A stretch of DNA of 64,000 nucleotides, from positions 1,209,329,077 to 1,209,393,076 of the forward strand of contig NC_056727.1 in the NCBI RefSeq assembly GCF_019279795.1. The letters run 5' to 3'. The position numbers and the translations under genes are program-made. Position 1 is the first letter of the stretch, and each line of letters starts with the position of its first letter. Below, one piece after another: positions 21,901-34,336 of the stretch. The stretch is from Protopterus annectens. Its lineage: Eukaryota > Chordata > Ceratodontiformes > Protopteridae. The notes under the pieces are model-generated. The model was given only the letters and a program-made list of their open reading frames with translations, was not told where the DNA came from and did not search any database.

Positions 21901-22083
21901 ACTAGTTCTCAAAGATCAGGTCACAGAGCAGGAATTTAAGTTTTCTAGGGGCATTAGAAAAAGGATCACAGGAGACTACTAGGCTATCGACCCGGAGGTC
22001 ATTTTAAGCCTAGCCGTTTCATACCAATGTAATACCATAGAAATGCCTTTCAATATACAAGACTGCATTTAATGATGACTGCC

Positions 22084-22143
22084 CATGTCCAGGAGGGTTG
22101 TGGGCTCTTATTCCCAGTAGAGCCCACAACCATTCTGGACATG
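22084..22143. repeat. 60-bp hairpin
   Basis: CATGTCCAGGAGGGTTGTGG and adjoining GCTCT pair with AGAGCCCACAACCATTCTGGACATG around a 10-base loop. Arms are 25 bp with a few mismatches. It lies in otherwise unassigned sequence; it could be the core of a small foldback element. Confidence 0.7.
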
Positions 22144-22414
22144 CAAGAGGAGATGGCAAAGTCAGACTGACATCAGTCTAAGAACACCTTGTGGGGTAAA
22201 TCATAATTGGAAATATCCAAGATGGAAACTTCACAGGGATTTAATAGATGGCATGTAAAAATGTAATAAGCTTAAATGGAACAGAGGCACAGTGAGAAGT
22301 AGAGATTCCAGGAAAAAACAGTTGTTGGCAATACCCAGTAGAGAAAGGAATTTAGTGAGACAGAATGCATGACAACTTTGTGTGATGGAGCAGAGGCAGA
22401 GGAAGAAAGAAAGT

Positions 22415-23763
22415 ACAATTGTTTAAGATTTTACCATAACAGCAGATGTCCTTTTCACTGTTGTATAATTAATCACATATAAGATCTCCTGCCAAGGACT
22501 GCCCAACAACTGACCTGTAAACCAAAGCCTTACAACCTGCCAATGTTGTATGTCAGGCATATGCTGCCCACACAGGCGCAGAGCATAAAGGTGATGTATG
22601 CACACTCAATACTCAGAACTGAAGTGCCTCAGGAGAAAGGAGAACATGCACATCCAGGGGGAAAAGAAATGGTGGAAGAAGGCAAAGACCATTCAGCCAG
22701 CAGTGTGTTCCCAACAGGAAAGAAAAGAAAAAAAAAAGAGAAAAGGGGGCAGGAGGGAGGGACTGAAAACTGCAACAGTGAAAAATGGGTCATCTAACAT
22801 TATGATAATACCTTACACAACTGTACTATGTCCTTCCTTATCACTGTTGTGATATTCATTACATATGGGAGATTACCAAAGCTACTGTAAAGAATGGCAG
22901 GAGGAAGACACAGAGAAGCTCTTCACAAAATCATGAAGGACAGTCCTGGCAAGCTCTGGAAATGACATTCAACTTATAATGCTTAGCAAAGGGGTGTTTA
23001 TCATGAAAGGAATAACAAAAAGAAAAGGCCCTAGAAATCCAGGACGAGATGGTTTGCCTGGAAACTGCCAAGCGCAATGTCCTGGTATGAAAAGAAACAA
23101 AAAGCTGCTCATTACTTATGGATAGCTTTCGTCTTATTCAAATACTATCTGAGCTTTCAATGTAAACCCAATGTGTGAAGAACCTTTTCACTAGCAGATT
23201 GAGAAGGGGAAAAAAGAAAGAGCTGGATAAACTGATTAACGGACCACTCAATGACCTCCCTGGGCATACAAGAAGGATTAGTATGCAGAGACACCCATTC
23301 CTATGAAAAATCAAAACAGGAGGACCTGCCATCAGAGCCTGAAGTTCAGAAAAATCTCTTGGCTGCAGTAACAGTAACCAACAAAACAGTCTTCCAGGTG
23401 CAGTGTTGCAAAGATAAAGAAATGGACCGAAAAGGAACCACAGTCAACTTTTCAAGGATAAAACTGAGGTTCCAAAAGGGAGAAAAGGTTTTCATGGGGG
23501 CCTGATATCAAGGATGCATTTAGGGAATTGTTTAACTTGAAAACTAAAGACCAACAGTAGGTTCAAGGACAGACATCAAAGACTAAGAGCTTTAACAGAA
23601 CAGTATGCTAGGCCAGCATAGAGTAGTTCACACAAGAAAGAAAGGACCAAAAGGACCTCCACTGAGGAGGGATCATGGTCATGGTTGAGACACCAAACAG
23701 AAAATCTCTTCCATTTAACCATACAGTATTTTCTGGTAGTGGGTTACTGGCTTTCTGCAGAAA
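22415..23763 (-). mobile_element. Old DIRS X (family I-like), 3' fragment
   Basis: Right terminal repeat remnant (about 22430-22610: CACTGTTGTATAATTAATCACAT ... against CACTGTTGCAGTCATTACTC in C). An internal complementary region remnant at 22795-22880 (ACACAACTGTACTATGTCCTTC). A decayed recombinase at about 22880-23760, with PVLIFHRNGCLCILI for the expected FHxDRVSLxTNP segment. X continues at 29287 beyond DIRS C. Confidence 0.6.
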
Positions 23764-23990
23764 GTACAGTTGTGTACCTACCATAAATGTAGATGTTCGA
23801 GTGTATTCACTGTTGCAGTCATTACTCTTGGGTTATCCTGCTGGCAGGCTACCTGCAGTCGGCCTGAATTCCAAAGTCCTGATCCGGCGTCGGTTGCTGT
23901 AGCCTCTTCCCTGACGTCAGTGCGCCAGGGGTATAAAAGATGCAGCAGACGCCATTTCTTCAGTTTTTCTTGCCCCAGATGTCAGGTGCC
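23764..23990 (+). repeat. DIRS C right terminal repeat with CRE and TATA
   Basis: Inverted match to about 29110-29286. Contains TGACGTCA (23912-23919) and GGGTATAAAAG (TATA at 23932-23938) on the plus strand, so transcription could also start antisense from this end. Confidence 0.8.
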
Positions 23991-24147
23991 CCCAGAAGGG
24001 TAAGCTAAGAAATTATGCCAATAAAAGAGCATGCACTAAAATAAAACATATTCTACATCTACAAGCAAATACACCACATAGGTTGTATAGTATAGAGAAG
24101 TGCAGATAAGTCCCAGCAACGAAAAGGGGGACGGTGGGTGGGAAACC

Positions 24148-24248
24148 TGGACTGCAACAGTGAGTACACTCGAACATCTACATTTATGGTAGGTACACAA
24201 CTGTACTATGTTCATCGTGTTTCACTGTTCAGTCATTACTCTTGGGTT
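24148..24248. repeat. DIRS C internal complementary region
   Basis: ACTCGAACATCTACATTTATG...CAACTGTAC is the reverse complement of the right outer end. TATGTTCATCGTGTTTCACTG continues as the reverse complement of the left outer end. Confidence 0.85.
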
Positions 24249-24279
24249 GAATCCCAAAGCTGAGGTTGGGTGGCTGGGC

Positions 24280-25245
24280 CTAAATGGAATTAGTAGTGGC
24301 TATGAGGCCCTGCAGAACTGCAGTGGCGAAGCCTGCTCTGGATTTAGAGTAAAGAGGTAAGTGGTAGTGCTTAGTAAAAGTGTGCATTGAAGTCCAAGTT
24401 GCAGCCTCCAAAATGTACTCCTCTGAGGAAGGCTGCTGAAGTAGCTGCTGCTCTGGTTGAGTGTGGCCTGATGCCCTCAGGCACTGATTTGCCATGTTGA
24501 GAATAGCAGAATTGAATGCAGTGGGCTATCTACTTGGAAACTGTCTGCTTTGAGATTGCTTTTCCTTGAGATCCTGCAGCATATGCCTTTAAGAGTTGCT
24601 CAGATTTTCTGAAAACTTTAGTTTTGTTCATGTAGAAGCATAGCTGTCTGTGTATGTCCAAAGAATGTAGAAGTCTCTTCCCCTTACTCTGTGGGTTCGG
24701 ATAAAAGGTAGGCAAATGAATTGTTTGATTAAGAGCCACATTGGAAACTACCTTAGGCATAAATGTTGGGTTTGTCCTCAGAGAAACCCTGTCCGGATGG
24801 AAAATTATAAAAGGTTCAACCGCCATTAATGCCTGTAATTCTGAGACTCTTCTTGCTGAAGTTATTGCTAAGAGCAGAGCTGTTTTCCATGATAAGAATT
24901 TTATCTCAGTGTGAGTTTTTTCAAGACAAAATTGAGGTCCCATGCAGGTATTGGTGCTCTTCTTGGGGGTCTTATGTTTTTGGCCCCTCTGAGGTACTGC
25001 CTTAGTAGTGGATGTGAAAAAATAGGTGGGTCCGTATTGTAATGAGCTGAAATGGCAGAGGCATGAATTTTAATCGATGAAAAGGATAGGCCTTTGTCCA
25101 ACATCTCAGTTAAGCATTGTAAAATCTGAGGAATATTTGGTACAAGCATGTCAATTCCTTGTGCCTGGTTCCAAGCACAGAATCTCTTCCCACTTTTCTG
25201 CATATGATTTTCTGGTGCTGGGCCTCCTGGCCACCAGAATAACAT
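24280..25245 (-). pseudogene. DIRS C tyrosine recombinase
   Basis: Three frames, 24901-25245, 24530-24943 and 24280-24495, together cover the domain. Seen: AITSARRVSELQALMAVEPF, LDIHRQLCFYMNKTKVF and SMHTFTKHYHLPLYSKSRAG. The N-terminal VARRPSTRKSYAEKW lies in the upstream frame ending at 25151. Breaks near 24500, 24900 and 25200 rule out a functional product. Confidence 0.75.
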
Positions 25246-27187
25246 CCATAACTGCTTTGGAGAGAGGTGTGTTCGGAATGGTTACATTATCCGCCATGCA
25301 GCCAGATTTAGGGTTTTGAGTTGGCTGTGCAGTATCCGATTGTTCTGTTGGGTCAGTAAATGAGGAATTTGAGGCAATGTCTAGGCTGGGCCTTGAGACA
25401 AGTTCTTTAGGACTGGGTACCAGTGCTGGCGTGGCCAGTCTGGGGCAATCAGGATCATTTTTGGCTTCTCGTCTGACCTTTAGGAGTATCTTGGGGAAGA
25501 GAGGTAGTGGAGGAAAAGCATATACTGTAAAGTTTTCCCAGCTGAATGATACAGCATCCACTTTCCATGCTAGCTTGTGATAAGTCCTTGTGCAGAATCT
25601 CTGTAGTTGGCAGTTGTGAGGGGAGGCAAATAGATCTATGTCTGGGCGTCCCCATTTCCTCGTTATGCTGAAGATTTGTGGATCTAGTTTCCACTTATGA
25701 GGATCCATGAGGTTTCTGCTTAGTTCATCTGCCAGAGTATTTATCTTTCCTGGCAGGAATTGAGCTTGCAGGTGTACTTGATAAGTCAGTGCTGTGTTCC
25801 ACAAAATCATGGCTCGTCTGCAAAGGGGGTAGGAATGCGTGCCTCCCTGCTTGTTGATGTACCACATGACTGTAGGATTGTCCATCTTTATCAGCAGTTG
25901 TCCTGGATGAAGGAGATCCTTGAAAGCTGTCAGTGCATTTTGTACAGCCAGCATTTCTTTTAGATTGATATGAAGATGCATTTGGCTTGTGGGCCATGTG
26001 CCCTGAATACATTTTCCTGCCATGTGGGCCCCCCCAGGCATAATCTGACGCATATGTTGTTATTGTCTGCCTGGCAGTAGGGTAAAGTGAAAGGCTGTCC
26101 CTTGTTGTGGTGACAGGCCTGAGCCCACCATCGAAACTCCTGTTGCAGGCAGGGAATGAGTGTAATTGATTTTTCCAGGCTGTGGCAATGTTGAGTCCAA
26201 ACACTTTTTAGACACCATTGTAGTTTCCTCATATGCAGTCTTGCATATGGAATTAACAGAATGCAGGATGCCATGAAGCCCAAAGCCTGCAGAATTTTTC
26301 TTGCAGATAACTGGGTTTTTGTTGCCAACATTTCGGAGTAAGAAGTCAGTTGCCTTTGTCTGGCGTGAGATAAGCCATCTGGGCAGTTGTATTTAAGCTT
26401 GCACCCAGGAATATTATCTCTTGAGAGGGTATTAGCTTTGATTTATTTTCGTTTACTGTGTACCCTAGGCAAATTAGTAATCTTTTGACAAACGCCATAT
26501 GTTTTAGTAAAATGTCCTTGTTCTCTGCTTGAATGAGGCAGTCGTCCAAGTAGGGATATATCTGAATTCCTGTCTGCAAAAAGCAATTACTGGTGCCAGG
26601 CATTTTGTGAAGACCCTGGGAGCAGTAGATAAGCCAAAGGGCAGTGCACAGAATTGGTAGTGCATTGATCCAGCTATGAATCTGAGGTATCTTCTGCAAG
26701 ATTGTCCGATTGGGACATGCAGGTGTGCCTCTTTTAGGTCCAAAGTTACGAGCCAAGCCTTCTTGCCCAGCATGGGCAGAAGCTGCTGCAGAGTCAACAT
26801 TTTGAATTTTGGAACATCCAGAAAAGTGTTTAGAATAGACAGGTCCAGTATTGGTCTCCAGGCTTTGTCCTTTCTGGGTACCAAAAAAAAGTCGTGAGTA
26901 AAATCCTTGTCCCTGCTCCTGTAGTGGTACTCGCTGAATGGTCCCCATGTCCATGAGGGATGAAACTTGCTTTTGTGCCTCTGCCCATTGTGTGGCACGT
27001 CTGGCATGCCTCTTGCCTTTGGCAGGGTGTGAAAGTGGAACCGGTAGCCCTGAGACACTATATTCAAGACCCATTTGTCCTGGGTGATCATGTGCCAGTT
27101 TTGTGAAAAAAGTGCCAGTTTTCCCCCTAAGGGAGCTTGTAAAAGGTTAAGTGCTTGGTACTGGTAGAGAAAAATCATTGGGACCAT
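25151..27187 (-). pseudogene. DIRS C RT/RNase H/putative methyltransferase
   Basis: RT pieces at 26346-27187 include WRPILDLS, VTLDLKEAHLHVPI, LPFGLSTAPRVFTK and YPYLDDCL (both catalytic Asp kept). RNase H parts: NLKEMLAV and a mutated KMDNPTVMWYINKQG (25151-26053). The methyltransferase-like part: PDIDLFASPHN, VDAVSFSW and YAFPPLPLF. Frame changes near 25440, 25960, 26340 and 26560. Follows gag with a small overlap. Confidence 0.75.
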
Positions 27188-28985
27188 TTCCTACAAGGTT
27201 GGGATTTGTCTTCTCCGCTTTTGGAGGTAGAAGCACCCCATTGCTTAGGCCTGTATGAGCCTTGGGGCTGGGATCTGCCTCTAGGGTGTCTGTACCTGCC
27301 TCTTTGTGGTCTGTCTCAGACACTGGAAAGGACCAATTTTTTGAAGGCCAGTTCCTGCTAAATCTAGGTGGCTGTACCTGTAAGAAATCCTTAACTGTCT
27401 GCATAGATTTAGCTTTATCCTCCATTTTCTTCAACACCTCTTCTGCCTTAACACCAAACAAAGCATCATGCTGTAATGGAGCATCTAATAATTTTGCTTT
27501 AACATGATCAGGCAGATTCTGTTCCTTTAACCAGACATGCCTCCTAATCACAGAACCCATTACAGCGGCCCTACAAGAGGCCTCCAAAGAATCAAAACCC
27601 CATTGTAAAGTATGTTTTCCCACTTGCTCAGCTGCATGCAATAAATCCTGCATTTCCTTGTTTTCAGGACATTCAGAGTTGGTCAACATTTTCTGTTTTA
27701 ATAGTGACATTAGGTATTGCTGATATTTAAGTATATGAAATTGACAATTTAAGGCCCTTACAGCCAAAGTAGCCGAAGTGTAAACTCTCCCCCCCCCCCC
27801 ATCTGTCCAGTGCCCTTGAATCCCTATCAGAGGGGACAGGGTTTTTAGCAGTGGAAGCTTTGACTCCCTTAGGACCCTGAGATATGGTTTCTGGGTCAGC
27901 ACCAGGGCTTTTATAAAGAAATTTATGGGAATCTGGGACCCTGTAGTATCTGTCTGGCTTTACCGGTGCAGGGTGTATAGAGTCTGGAGACAGGCCGGAC
28001 TCTGAAAAATCATCTACAATGTCCAGAACAGGGGGAATAGCAAGGGGCCTGTGCTGAGGAAGTAAAAGAAAATCTCTGAGCCTTTTCTTAGATTCTGAGT
28101 AATCCTGGCTCTCCCAATGAAAGTGCTCCCTCATAGTATGCAGGGTTTCCCCAAAGGAGAAATCCTCTGGAGGAGAAGCTGAAGGAATGGATTCTTCAGC
28201 ATCAGAATCCTCATAGGGAGGAAGAGAGTATTCCTGATCAGAGGAGGAATCGGAGGAAATGGAAACCTGATGTGAAGATTCATATTCTGTCTCTTGTCTA
28301 GGCCTCTTATCAGGAGGGGGATGGGAACCCCTGATCAAAGTAATAAGGTCTTCGGCCATTTTGAGCATTTGTTTTTTAGGCATGGAAGCCTGTCCTGGAG
28401 AATGCTGTACATGTTTCTTTGTCTTTAGAACTGCTTTAGTCTTTGGTTTGGAAGCTGAAGATGGCTTTACATATAACTGAGTTGGTCTGAAAACACCCTC
28501 AGAAGCGATGCCTGCACAGTGGCTCCGGACCCATCTGAGGGAATAGTTTCCAAGGATCCAATACCTTGAGTTTCCAGAGGCCCAGTCGGCTCCATGTGGG
28601 AGTCGGAAGCGGCCTGTGGCTCTGAGGTAGTGGGCGTCAGGGGCTGCGGAAGCGCCTCACTGAGAACCGGCGAACCAACAACTAGCTTAGCGGAAGTCTC
28701 ATCATCGGGTTTGGACCTCGGATGCCTGTCCTTGTCTTTATCCTTGCGTTTTTTTTTAGAAATTCCGGTCGGTTGCTCCGACGGCATAGTATAATTTACT
28801 CTTCGGCCGAAGTAATGAAAGGCAAAATCGTACCGACGCTTTATAGTGCATTGGTTAAAACTAGCACAAAACCGACAACAAGCAACATCGTGGTCAGGGC
28901 CGAGGCAAGGAATACAGTAAGAGTGAAAATCCTTATGAGGTATTTGCTTCCTACAAGAAATACAATTATTAACTTTTTCTGACAT
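27147..28985 (-). pseudogene. DIRS C gag-like protein
   Basis: Start at 28985 (MSEKVNNCISC), chosen over the upstream in-frame ATG at 29015 because copies A and E start at the same place. A CxxC-type knuckle with YCIPCLGPDHDVACCRFC follows. Then an acidic linker (28467-28985); KMAEDLITLIRG and YYRVPDSHKFLYKSP (27727-28383); AVRALNCQFHILKYQ, RRHVWLKEQN and KMEDKAKSMQTVKDFLQV (27147-27902). Two frame breaks, one beside a poly-C run at 27790. Confidence 0.75.
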
Positions 28986-29109
28986 CGGTCTGGAGCAAGA
29001 AAAAAGTTTCCCCAACGGGGTACTTAGCTTTAATGAAGACTTCGGATCTGAAATTCGATTTCAAAAATCTCAGGAGTCGGCCGACCAGCACTTGTGAACT
29101 GCTTTTGCT

Positions 29110-29286
29110 TTGGGCACCGCATGGCAAGAAAAAGACTGAAGAAAATGGCGTCGGCTGCATCTTTTATACTGGCGCGCGACAGTAACCGACGCAGGACCAG
29201 GACTTTGGAATTCAGGCCGACTGCGGGTAGCCTGCCAGCAGGATAACCCAAGACTAATGACTGCAACAGTAAAACACGATGAACAT
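29110..29286 (-). repeat. DIRS C left terminal repeat with TATA box
   Basis: Inverted partner of 23764-23990. On the minus strand CAGTATAAAAGATG (TATA at 29163-29168). The TGACGTCA block found in the right repeat is deleted here. Confidence 0.75.
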
Positions 29287-30150
29287 CCACAAGTACATTC
29301 TCAGAAAAGTGGTACATAAAAGAAATCAAAATCTATCACCCAAAATGTCAACTGAAGAGTGGACAAGTGGGGTGAATTAGAGACCACTTGTCTGTGTGAG
29401 ACGATCCATTCAGTGAGGTAATTTGTGAGGACTGTCCCTGGTCAGGTGAAAGAGAAGGGGGAATCAGTGCTGTCTGGGCCAAAAAGGAGTCACTAGCTCC
29501 TTCATGATCTTGTGTAGGAACCTGGGAAGCAGAGGAAGAGGGGGTAACCACAGAGGAAAATCCCCTTCCAAGAAAAGGACATGGCTTTCACCTTCTAAGT
29601 CAGAACACTTGGGACTGTGGAGCAGAAGCAAGGCAGTTGCCTGTTCAGAAGGGTGGTAAAAGATCCACTGAGGAATACCCCACTGATGTACTCTGTCCAG
29701 AAACAACAGTCTGTAAAGCATCCATTTGTGACCTTGTGTCCTGGACCTGCTCAGGCAGTGCCACAACGTTGCATTCTGATGGGATGTAGACCATCTGAAG
29801 GGTTACCTGACAGCGGATAGCAAAGCCCCATGTCGGAAGGGCTAGTCTGCAAAGATAAGACCTCATGCCCCACTGTCTGTTGATGTACCACATGACTGTG
29901 GTGTTGTATGTAAACACCTTCGAAAGGCCTGTAAACCAATGAGAATGGAAGGCGGCCTGCAGAGCAAGAATGAGCATTCTCATTTCTTATGTTGCTGTAG
30001 TCCAACTGCTGATGAAGGGGTCACGGACATTCAGATTGTTGGAAGAGGGTTACCACCCCAGACTGGAAGCATCTGAGAACAGCTCTTTGGTAGGGGTAGG
30101 CTTCTGAAAAGGTAGGCTTGGAATGATGGAGATCTGCCAAATCAACCAAT
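29287..30150 (-). pseudogene. DIRS X RNase H and methyltransferase-like remnant
   Basis: Minus-strand pieces: LFSDASSLGW near 30070 (RNase H first Asp), TTVMWYINRQWG (29645-29983), FPLWLPPLPLLPRFLHKIMKE and TPFWPRQH (29464-29766). These match the order in the intact copies. The recombinase of X lies on the other side of DIRS C. Stops and shifts throughout. Confidence 0.65.
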
Positions 30151-30731
30151 GAAACTAGAGCTTAACTCATCCACTCGAGTGGAGGTCAGGAAGCTTGCAC
30201 TGTAACTTCCAATGGGCGGAGCCTAAACCTTTTGAAAGAATCAAATTATGTCCTCACATTTCAAAACAAATGTTCATATCTCTGGAACCTTAGGGGAAAT
30301 GTAAAAAGTATGAATGGCAAACTCTTCAGCATGAACTACTTTTACAGTGGTAGTATTATTTAGGTTCTAGGTCTTAAACTGAATTTTATAAGTAACTATT
30401 ATTGTGTTTGTAATATTTTGTAAACAACTTACAATATCTCAACAACCACTCAAGAAACTGTCAGCAACATGTTATTAATCTAGATGAGAGCTTTTATAAG
30501 AGGCTAAGGAGTTCTGTCTGTGTGACTTGTTTTTTGAGATATTTAGAAAAATGTGAAAATTATATCTACATAAATTAGTATCATAACAACAACAGTTAAT
30601 ATCACTTTACCTGCACTAGACAGAGGTCAAATGCTAATTCAGTTGAGTTTGCCATTGCGTAAGCCTTAAGATGAAATCTTTTAAAACCTTGTACATAGCA
30701 TAGTTTTGAAATTATTGATGCAAATGTGAAT
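30151..30731. other. Unassigned AT-rich sequence between X and D
   Basis: No open frame of note and no repeat terminus recognised. DIRS X coding similarity stops near 30150, and DIRS D begins at 30732. It may be a separate insertion into X or a diverged part of it. Confidence 0.5.
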
Positions 30732-30918
30732 AAGAAGTTATGTCTTACCATAACGTTCCATGTTAGTTGTCTTCTTCTCACCTTCTTTCTTGCTGGATGG
30801 GTTCGGAGCCAATCCTCGGCTCCGACTCGGCCTATACTATAGCTCGAGAGCTATTTTTACCGGCTCGAGGCAGCCCTATATCCCACAATACCATGCGCTA
30901 ACTCCCCAGATCTCGTTT
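30732..30918 (+). repeat. DIRS D right terminal repeat
   Basis: Reverse complement of 36701-36858, with a longer outer end. Few mismatches (CCAATCCTCGGCTCC against CCGATCCTCGTCTCC, for example). Contains GGCCTATACTATAGCTCGAG, a weaker TATA-like block. Confidence 0.85.
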
Positions 30919-31101
30919 GGAAGCTAAGACATAGTATAAATAATAATATTATAATAATAATATTATAATCCTCTTTTACAAGACTAGATTACCTGCTAGT
31001 AACACTAAGGATACAAGGAACAAAACGCAACATATTGTATCTCCAGAAATGGAAGGACTCAGAACCTCGAGTCTATCCAGGCTAGGGGGCAGGAGGGAGG
31101 G

Positions 31102-31206
31102 ACGCAAGAAAGAAGGCGAGAAGAAGACAACTAACATGGAACGTTATGGTAAGACATAACTTCTTAATGTTAAGTTGTCATTCTCGCCTTCATTCTTGCT
31201 GGATGG
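31102..31206. repeat. DIRS D internal complementary region
   Basis: GAACGTTATGGTAAGACATA and flanks match the right outer end in reverse complement, followed by ATGTTAAGTTGTCATTCTCG and flanks, which match the left outer end. Confidence 0.85.
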
Positions 31207-31239
31207 GACAGCGTCCCTAGCATCTTAGTCCTGGGTGGC

Positions 31240-32320
31240 TCAATGAAACAGACTCCTGAGTACAGTGGAACCAAAATCAGCTCTATTTCTGGAGGCTAAA
31301 TCAAGCTTGTAATGGGCAATAAAGGTATGTTTGGAAGCCCATGTAGCTGCTGCACAAATGGCATCTAGTGGTAACCTTGCTTGAAACGCTGAAGTTGATA
31401 GTGCCCTGGTTGAATGAGCCTTAGGCCTAGAGGGAAGTTGCCTGTGTCTCAACTCATAGACCAAGGTAATAATAGATGTCAGCCATCTGGAAAGAGTAAC
31501 CTTTGATACCGGAAGCCCTTTCTTGCCTGCAGCATAAGAGAGAAAGAGCTGGTCTGACTTTCTGAATTGTTTTGTCCTGTCTAGGTAATACCGTAATTGG
31601 CGATGAACATCTAATGAATGCAATTTTTGTTCAGCCCTGTTGGTATAGTCTGGGAAAAAGACAGGTACATCAATGGAGTGGTTTAGATTTGCTTCCGATA
31701 ACACTTTTGGTAGGAAGGAAGGGTTTGTTCTGAGAGTTACCCTGTCTTTATGAAAAACCAAATAAGGAGGACGGGACAGACAAGGCTTGAAGTTCCGATA
31801 CCCTTCTGGCAGATGTTATAGCTACTAAAAACAGCGTTTTCCAAGAAAGAAGTTTGAGGGAGCAAGAAGCTGCAGGTTCAAAAGGGGGCAGAATTAGTGA
31901 AGTTAGAACTAAATTCAAATCCCATTGTGGGGGTGGATCTTTGACTGGAGATCTGAGCAAAAAGATGCCCTTGAGAAAGGCTTTACAGAGTTTGTGGGAC
32001 ATAATATTTGCTTCTGAGAGTCCAACATGAAAATTAGCAATGGCCGCTAATTGAACCCTGATAGTGGCCGATGATGACCCTGAATGAAAAAGCTCCGCCA
32101 GAAAGTCCAGAACCTCATGAATGGGTGCATGGAAAGGATCTAAGGACCTAGTTTGTGCCCAGTGTGAAAAACGCTTCCATTTACTCGCATAAGTCTTCCT
32201 AGTATTGGACTTATGGGAGGCCAGAATGATATCACGAACAGGAGGAGAAATAAGGGGAAGCCTGGCTATGGCTGGAAGTGGAGCAACCAAGCTGTGAGGT
32301 TGATGGAATGTAGAGACTGA
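31240..32320 (-). pseudogene. DIRS D tyrosine recombinase (one frameshift)
   Basis: The N-terminal half (SNTRKTYASKWKRFSHW ... AITSARRVSELQAL) lies in the frame open from 31748 upward. The C-terminal half (31240-31761) has VFHKDRVTLRTNPSFLPKV, LDVHRQLRYYLDRTKQFRKS, the HxxR box KAHSTRALSTS and FIAHYKLDLASRNRA with the candidate Tyr nucleophile. A single shift near 31770 separates them. Both catalytic halves look intact otherwise. Confidence 0.8.
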
Positions 32321-34336
32321 TGCAGCTTGCCCATGAGGTGGGTCAATAGATCCGGAAGGGGTTCCAGATGCCAAGGCTGTTCCAGTAGGTATTTGTGCAG
32401 GAACGGGAACCAAACTTGTCGAGGCCAAAATGGGGCAATGAGGATCATTTTGGATCTCAATGCGGTTGCTTTCTGAATTAATTGCGGGATCAACGGAAAA
32501 GGAGGAAAGGCATAAAGAAGACCCAGGGGCCAAACGTGAACAAGAGCGTCTCTGAGGGGTTGGCCTGGCAGAGGAAAAAGTGTGAAGAATTCGAGGCACT
32601 TGCTGTTTTGGGGAGTTGCGAAAAGGTCGCAGCAAGGCTGGCCCCACTTCCGAAAAATTCTGTCTGCTACCGCTTGATTTAGAGACCACTCGTGAGGCAT
32701 GAGGATAGTTCTGCTCAATCTGTCTGCTATGACGTTGTACTTCCCGGGGATGTGCATTGCTATCAGAAACCGTTGAGATGAAATCTCCCATTGCCAAAGT
32801 CTGAGTGCTTCTCGACAGAGGGGATAGGACCTTGTTCCGCCCTGCTTGTTTATGTACCACACCACAGACATATTGTCCGTTTGAATTGCTATAGTCCCCG
32901 TGGGAAGAGAGCTCTGAAGGGCTTGCAACGTCAAAAGCACCGCCCTCATCTCCAGGACATTTATGTGCAGGTGGCATTCTGACTGTTGCCAAGTGCCCTG
33001 GGCCTTCCTGCCCTGATAATGCCCCCCCCCACCCGATCAGGGAGGCATCCGTTGTGACAGTGGCAACTGGAGGGGGGGGAACAAAGGGTCTGCCCTGAAA
33101 AAGCTGAGGGGAAACCATCCACCAAGAGAGATGTTTCTTGCAAGATGGGGTTATCAAAATGTTGTGGGTCATTGGTAGCTGTTGAAAGGACCACTGAGAA
33201 AACAGCACCCACTGAAGGAGCCTCATGTGGAAGCGGGCTAATGGAAGTAGAAGAATCGCCACCGCCATGAGGCCCAACACTTTCAATACTAGCTTGACCT
33301 GAACTTTGTTGGGCTGAAACAGAGGCTGAACATTCCGCCTTATGTCTGTCACTCTCTGAGGTGGTAATGTTGCAGACATTTCTGTGGTGTTTAATACAGC
33401 GCCTATAAAGTTTATACATTGACAAGGTGACAAGGAGGACTTTGCAAAATTTATAGAAATACCCAGACTGTTGCAAAGTTGAATAGTGTAATCCCTGGCC
33501 ATTATGAGATCCTGTTTGGTGGTAGCGGAAATGAGCCAGTCGTCTAAGTATGGAAACACCTGGAATCCTTTCTGTGTCAGGTGAGCCGTGACCACTGCCA
33601 AACATTTGGTGAACACCCGGGGGGCTGTGGTGAGACCAAAGGGCAGGGCCCTGAATTGAAAATGACTGACTCCCAGCCGGAAGCGGAGAAACCTCCTGGA
33701 GCGCCTGTGTATCTTTATATGGTAGTACGTGTCCTGGAGGTCTAACGAGCACATCCAGTTGTCTCTGCCCAAAAAGGGTAGAATGGACTGCAGTGTTACC
33801 ATCCAAAATTTTGTCTTTAGTACAGAGTTGTTTAACCTGCTGAGGTCTAAAATGGGTCTCCATTCTCCTGTTTTTTTTGCTACCAAAAAGAATCTGGAGT
33901 AAATTCCGGATCCTAGCTGATCTGCTGGGACTGCCTGGATGACTCTTTTTTCTAACAGCTTTTTTATTTCTAGCTAAGCCTGACCCCTTTGTGCGGGTGG
34001 TACGTCTGGTAGGGGTTTTGGCGGTTGTACCGGAGGGAAGGTGAAAGGGATTTTGTAACCCTCAGATATGATCTTCTGTACCCATGTGTCTTGGGAGAGG
34101 GCTTGCCAGGCTTCCGGGTACAGAGATAATCTTCCCCCGACTGCCTCCGAAGGCGGACAGTCTGGCAGCTTCTCAGGGATGCTGAAAGGGTTGGTCAGGA
34201 AAAGATTACCTAGAGCCCTGGTTCTGAGGACCCCCTCTGCCCCTGGGGCGGCGTCTGTTATTATTTCCCCCTCTGCCTCTAGGGGGAAATTCACCACGTC
34301 TTGACAGGCGACTCCCTGAGGTTTGCGGAACCACAT
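32266..34336 (-). pseudogene. DIRS D RT/RNase H/putative methyltransferase
   Basis: RT runs from 34336: LPDCPPSEAVGGRL, a TAG stop at 33974, then WRPILDLSRLN, CSLDLQDTYYHIKI, LPFGLTTAPRVFTK and FPYLDDWL (catalytic DD kept). RNase H starts with VTTDASLIGWGG; the frame then slips at a C-run (33018-33027) and resumes with RAVLLTLQAL, TDNMSVVWYINKQGG and IPGKYNVIADRLSR (32266-32949). The methyltransferase-like part has CCDLFATPQN, YAFPPFPLI and MILIAPFWPRQVWFPF. Ends at 32266, overlapping the recombinase in another frame. Confidence 0.8.

Larger units (their letters stand above)
23764..29286 (-). mobile_element. DIRS C, structurally complete (family I)
   Basis: 5.52-kb element bounded by GTACAG and GAACAT, inserted into DIRS X between its recombinase and RNase H regions. 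All DIRS parts are present, but frames are broken in recombinase, RT/RNase H and gag. The left terminal repeat lacks about 20 bp present in the right one (the CRE site is lost), so the copy is not very recent. Confidence 0.9.

Noticed and set aside
31748-33886. A single 712-codon protein of DIRS D
   Set aside because: It joins RT, an out-of-frame RNase H/methyltransferase stretch and the recombinase N-terminus; the true middle frame is 32266-32949. The length comes from frameshifts.
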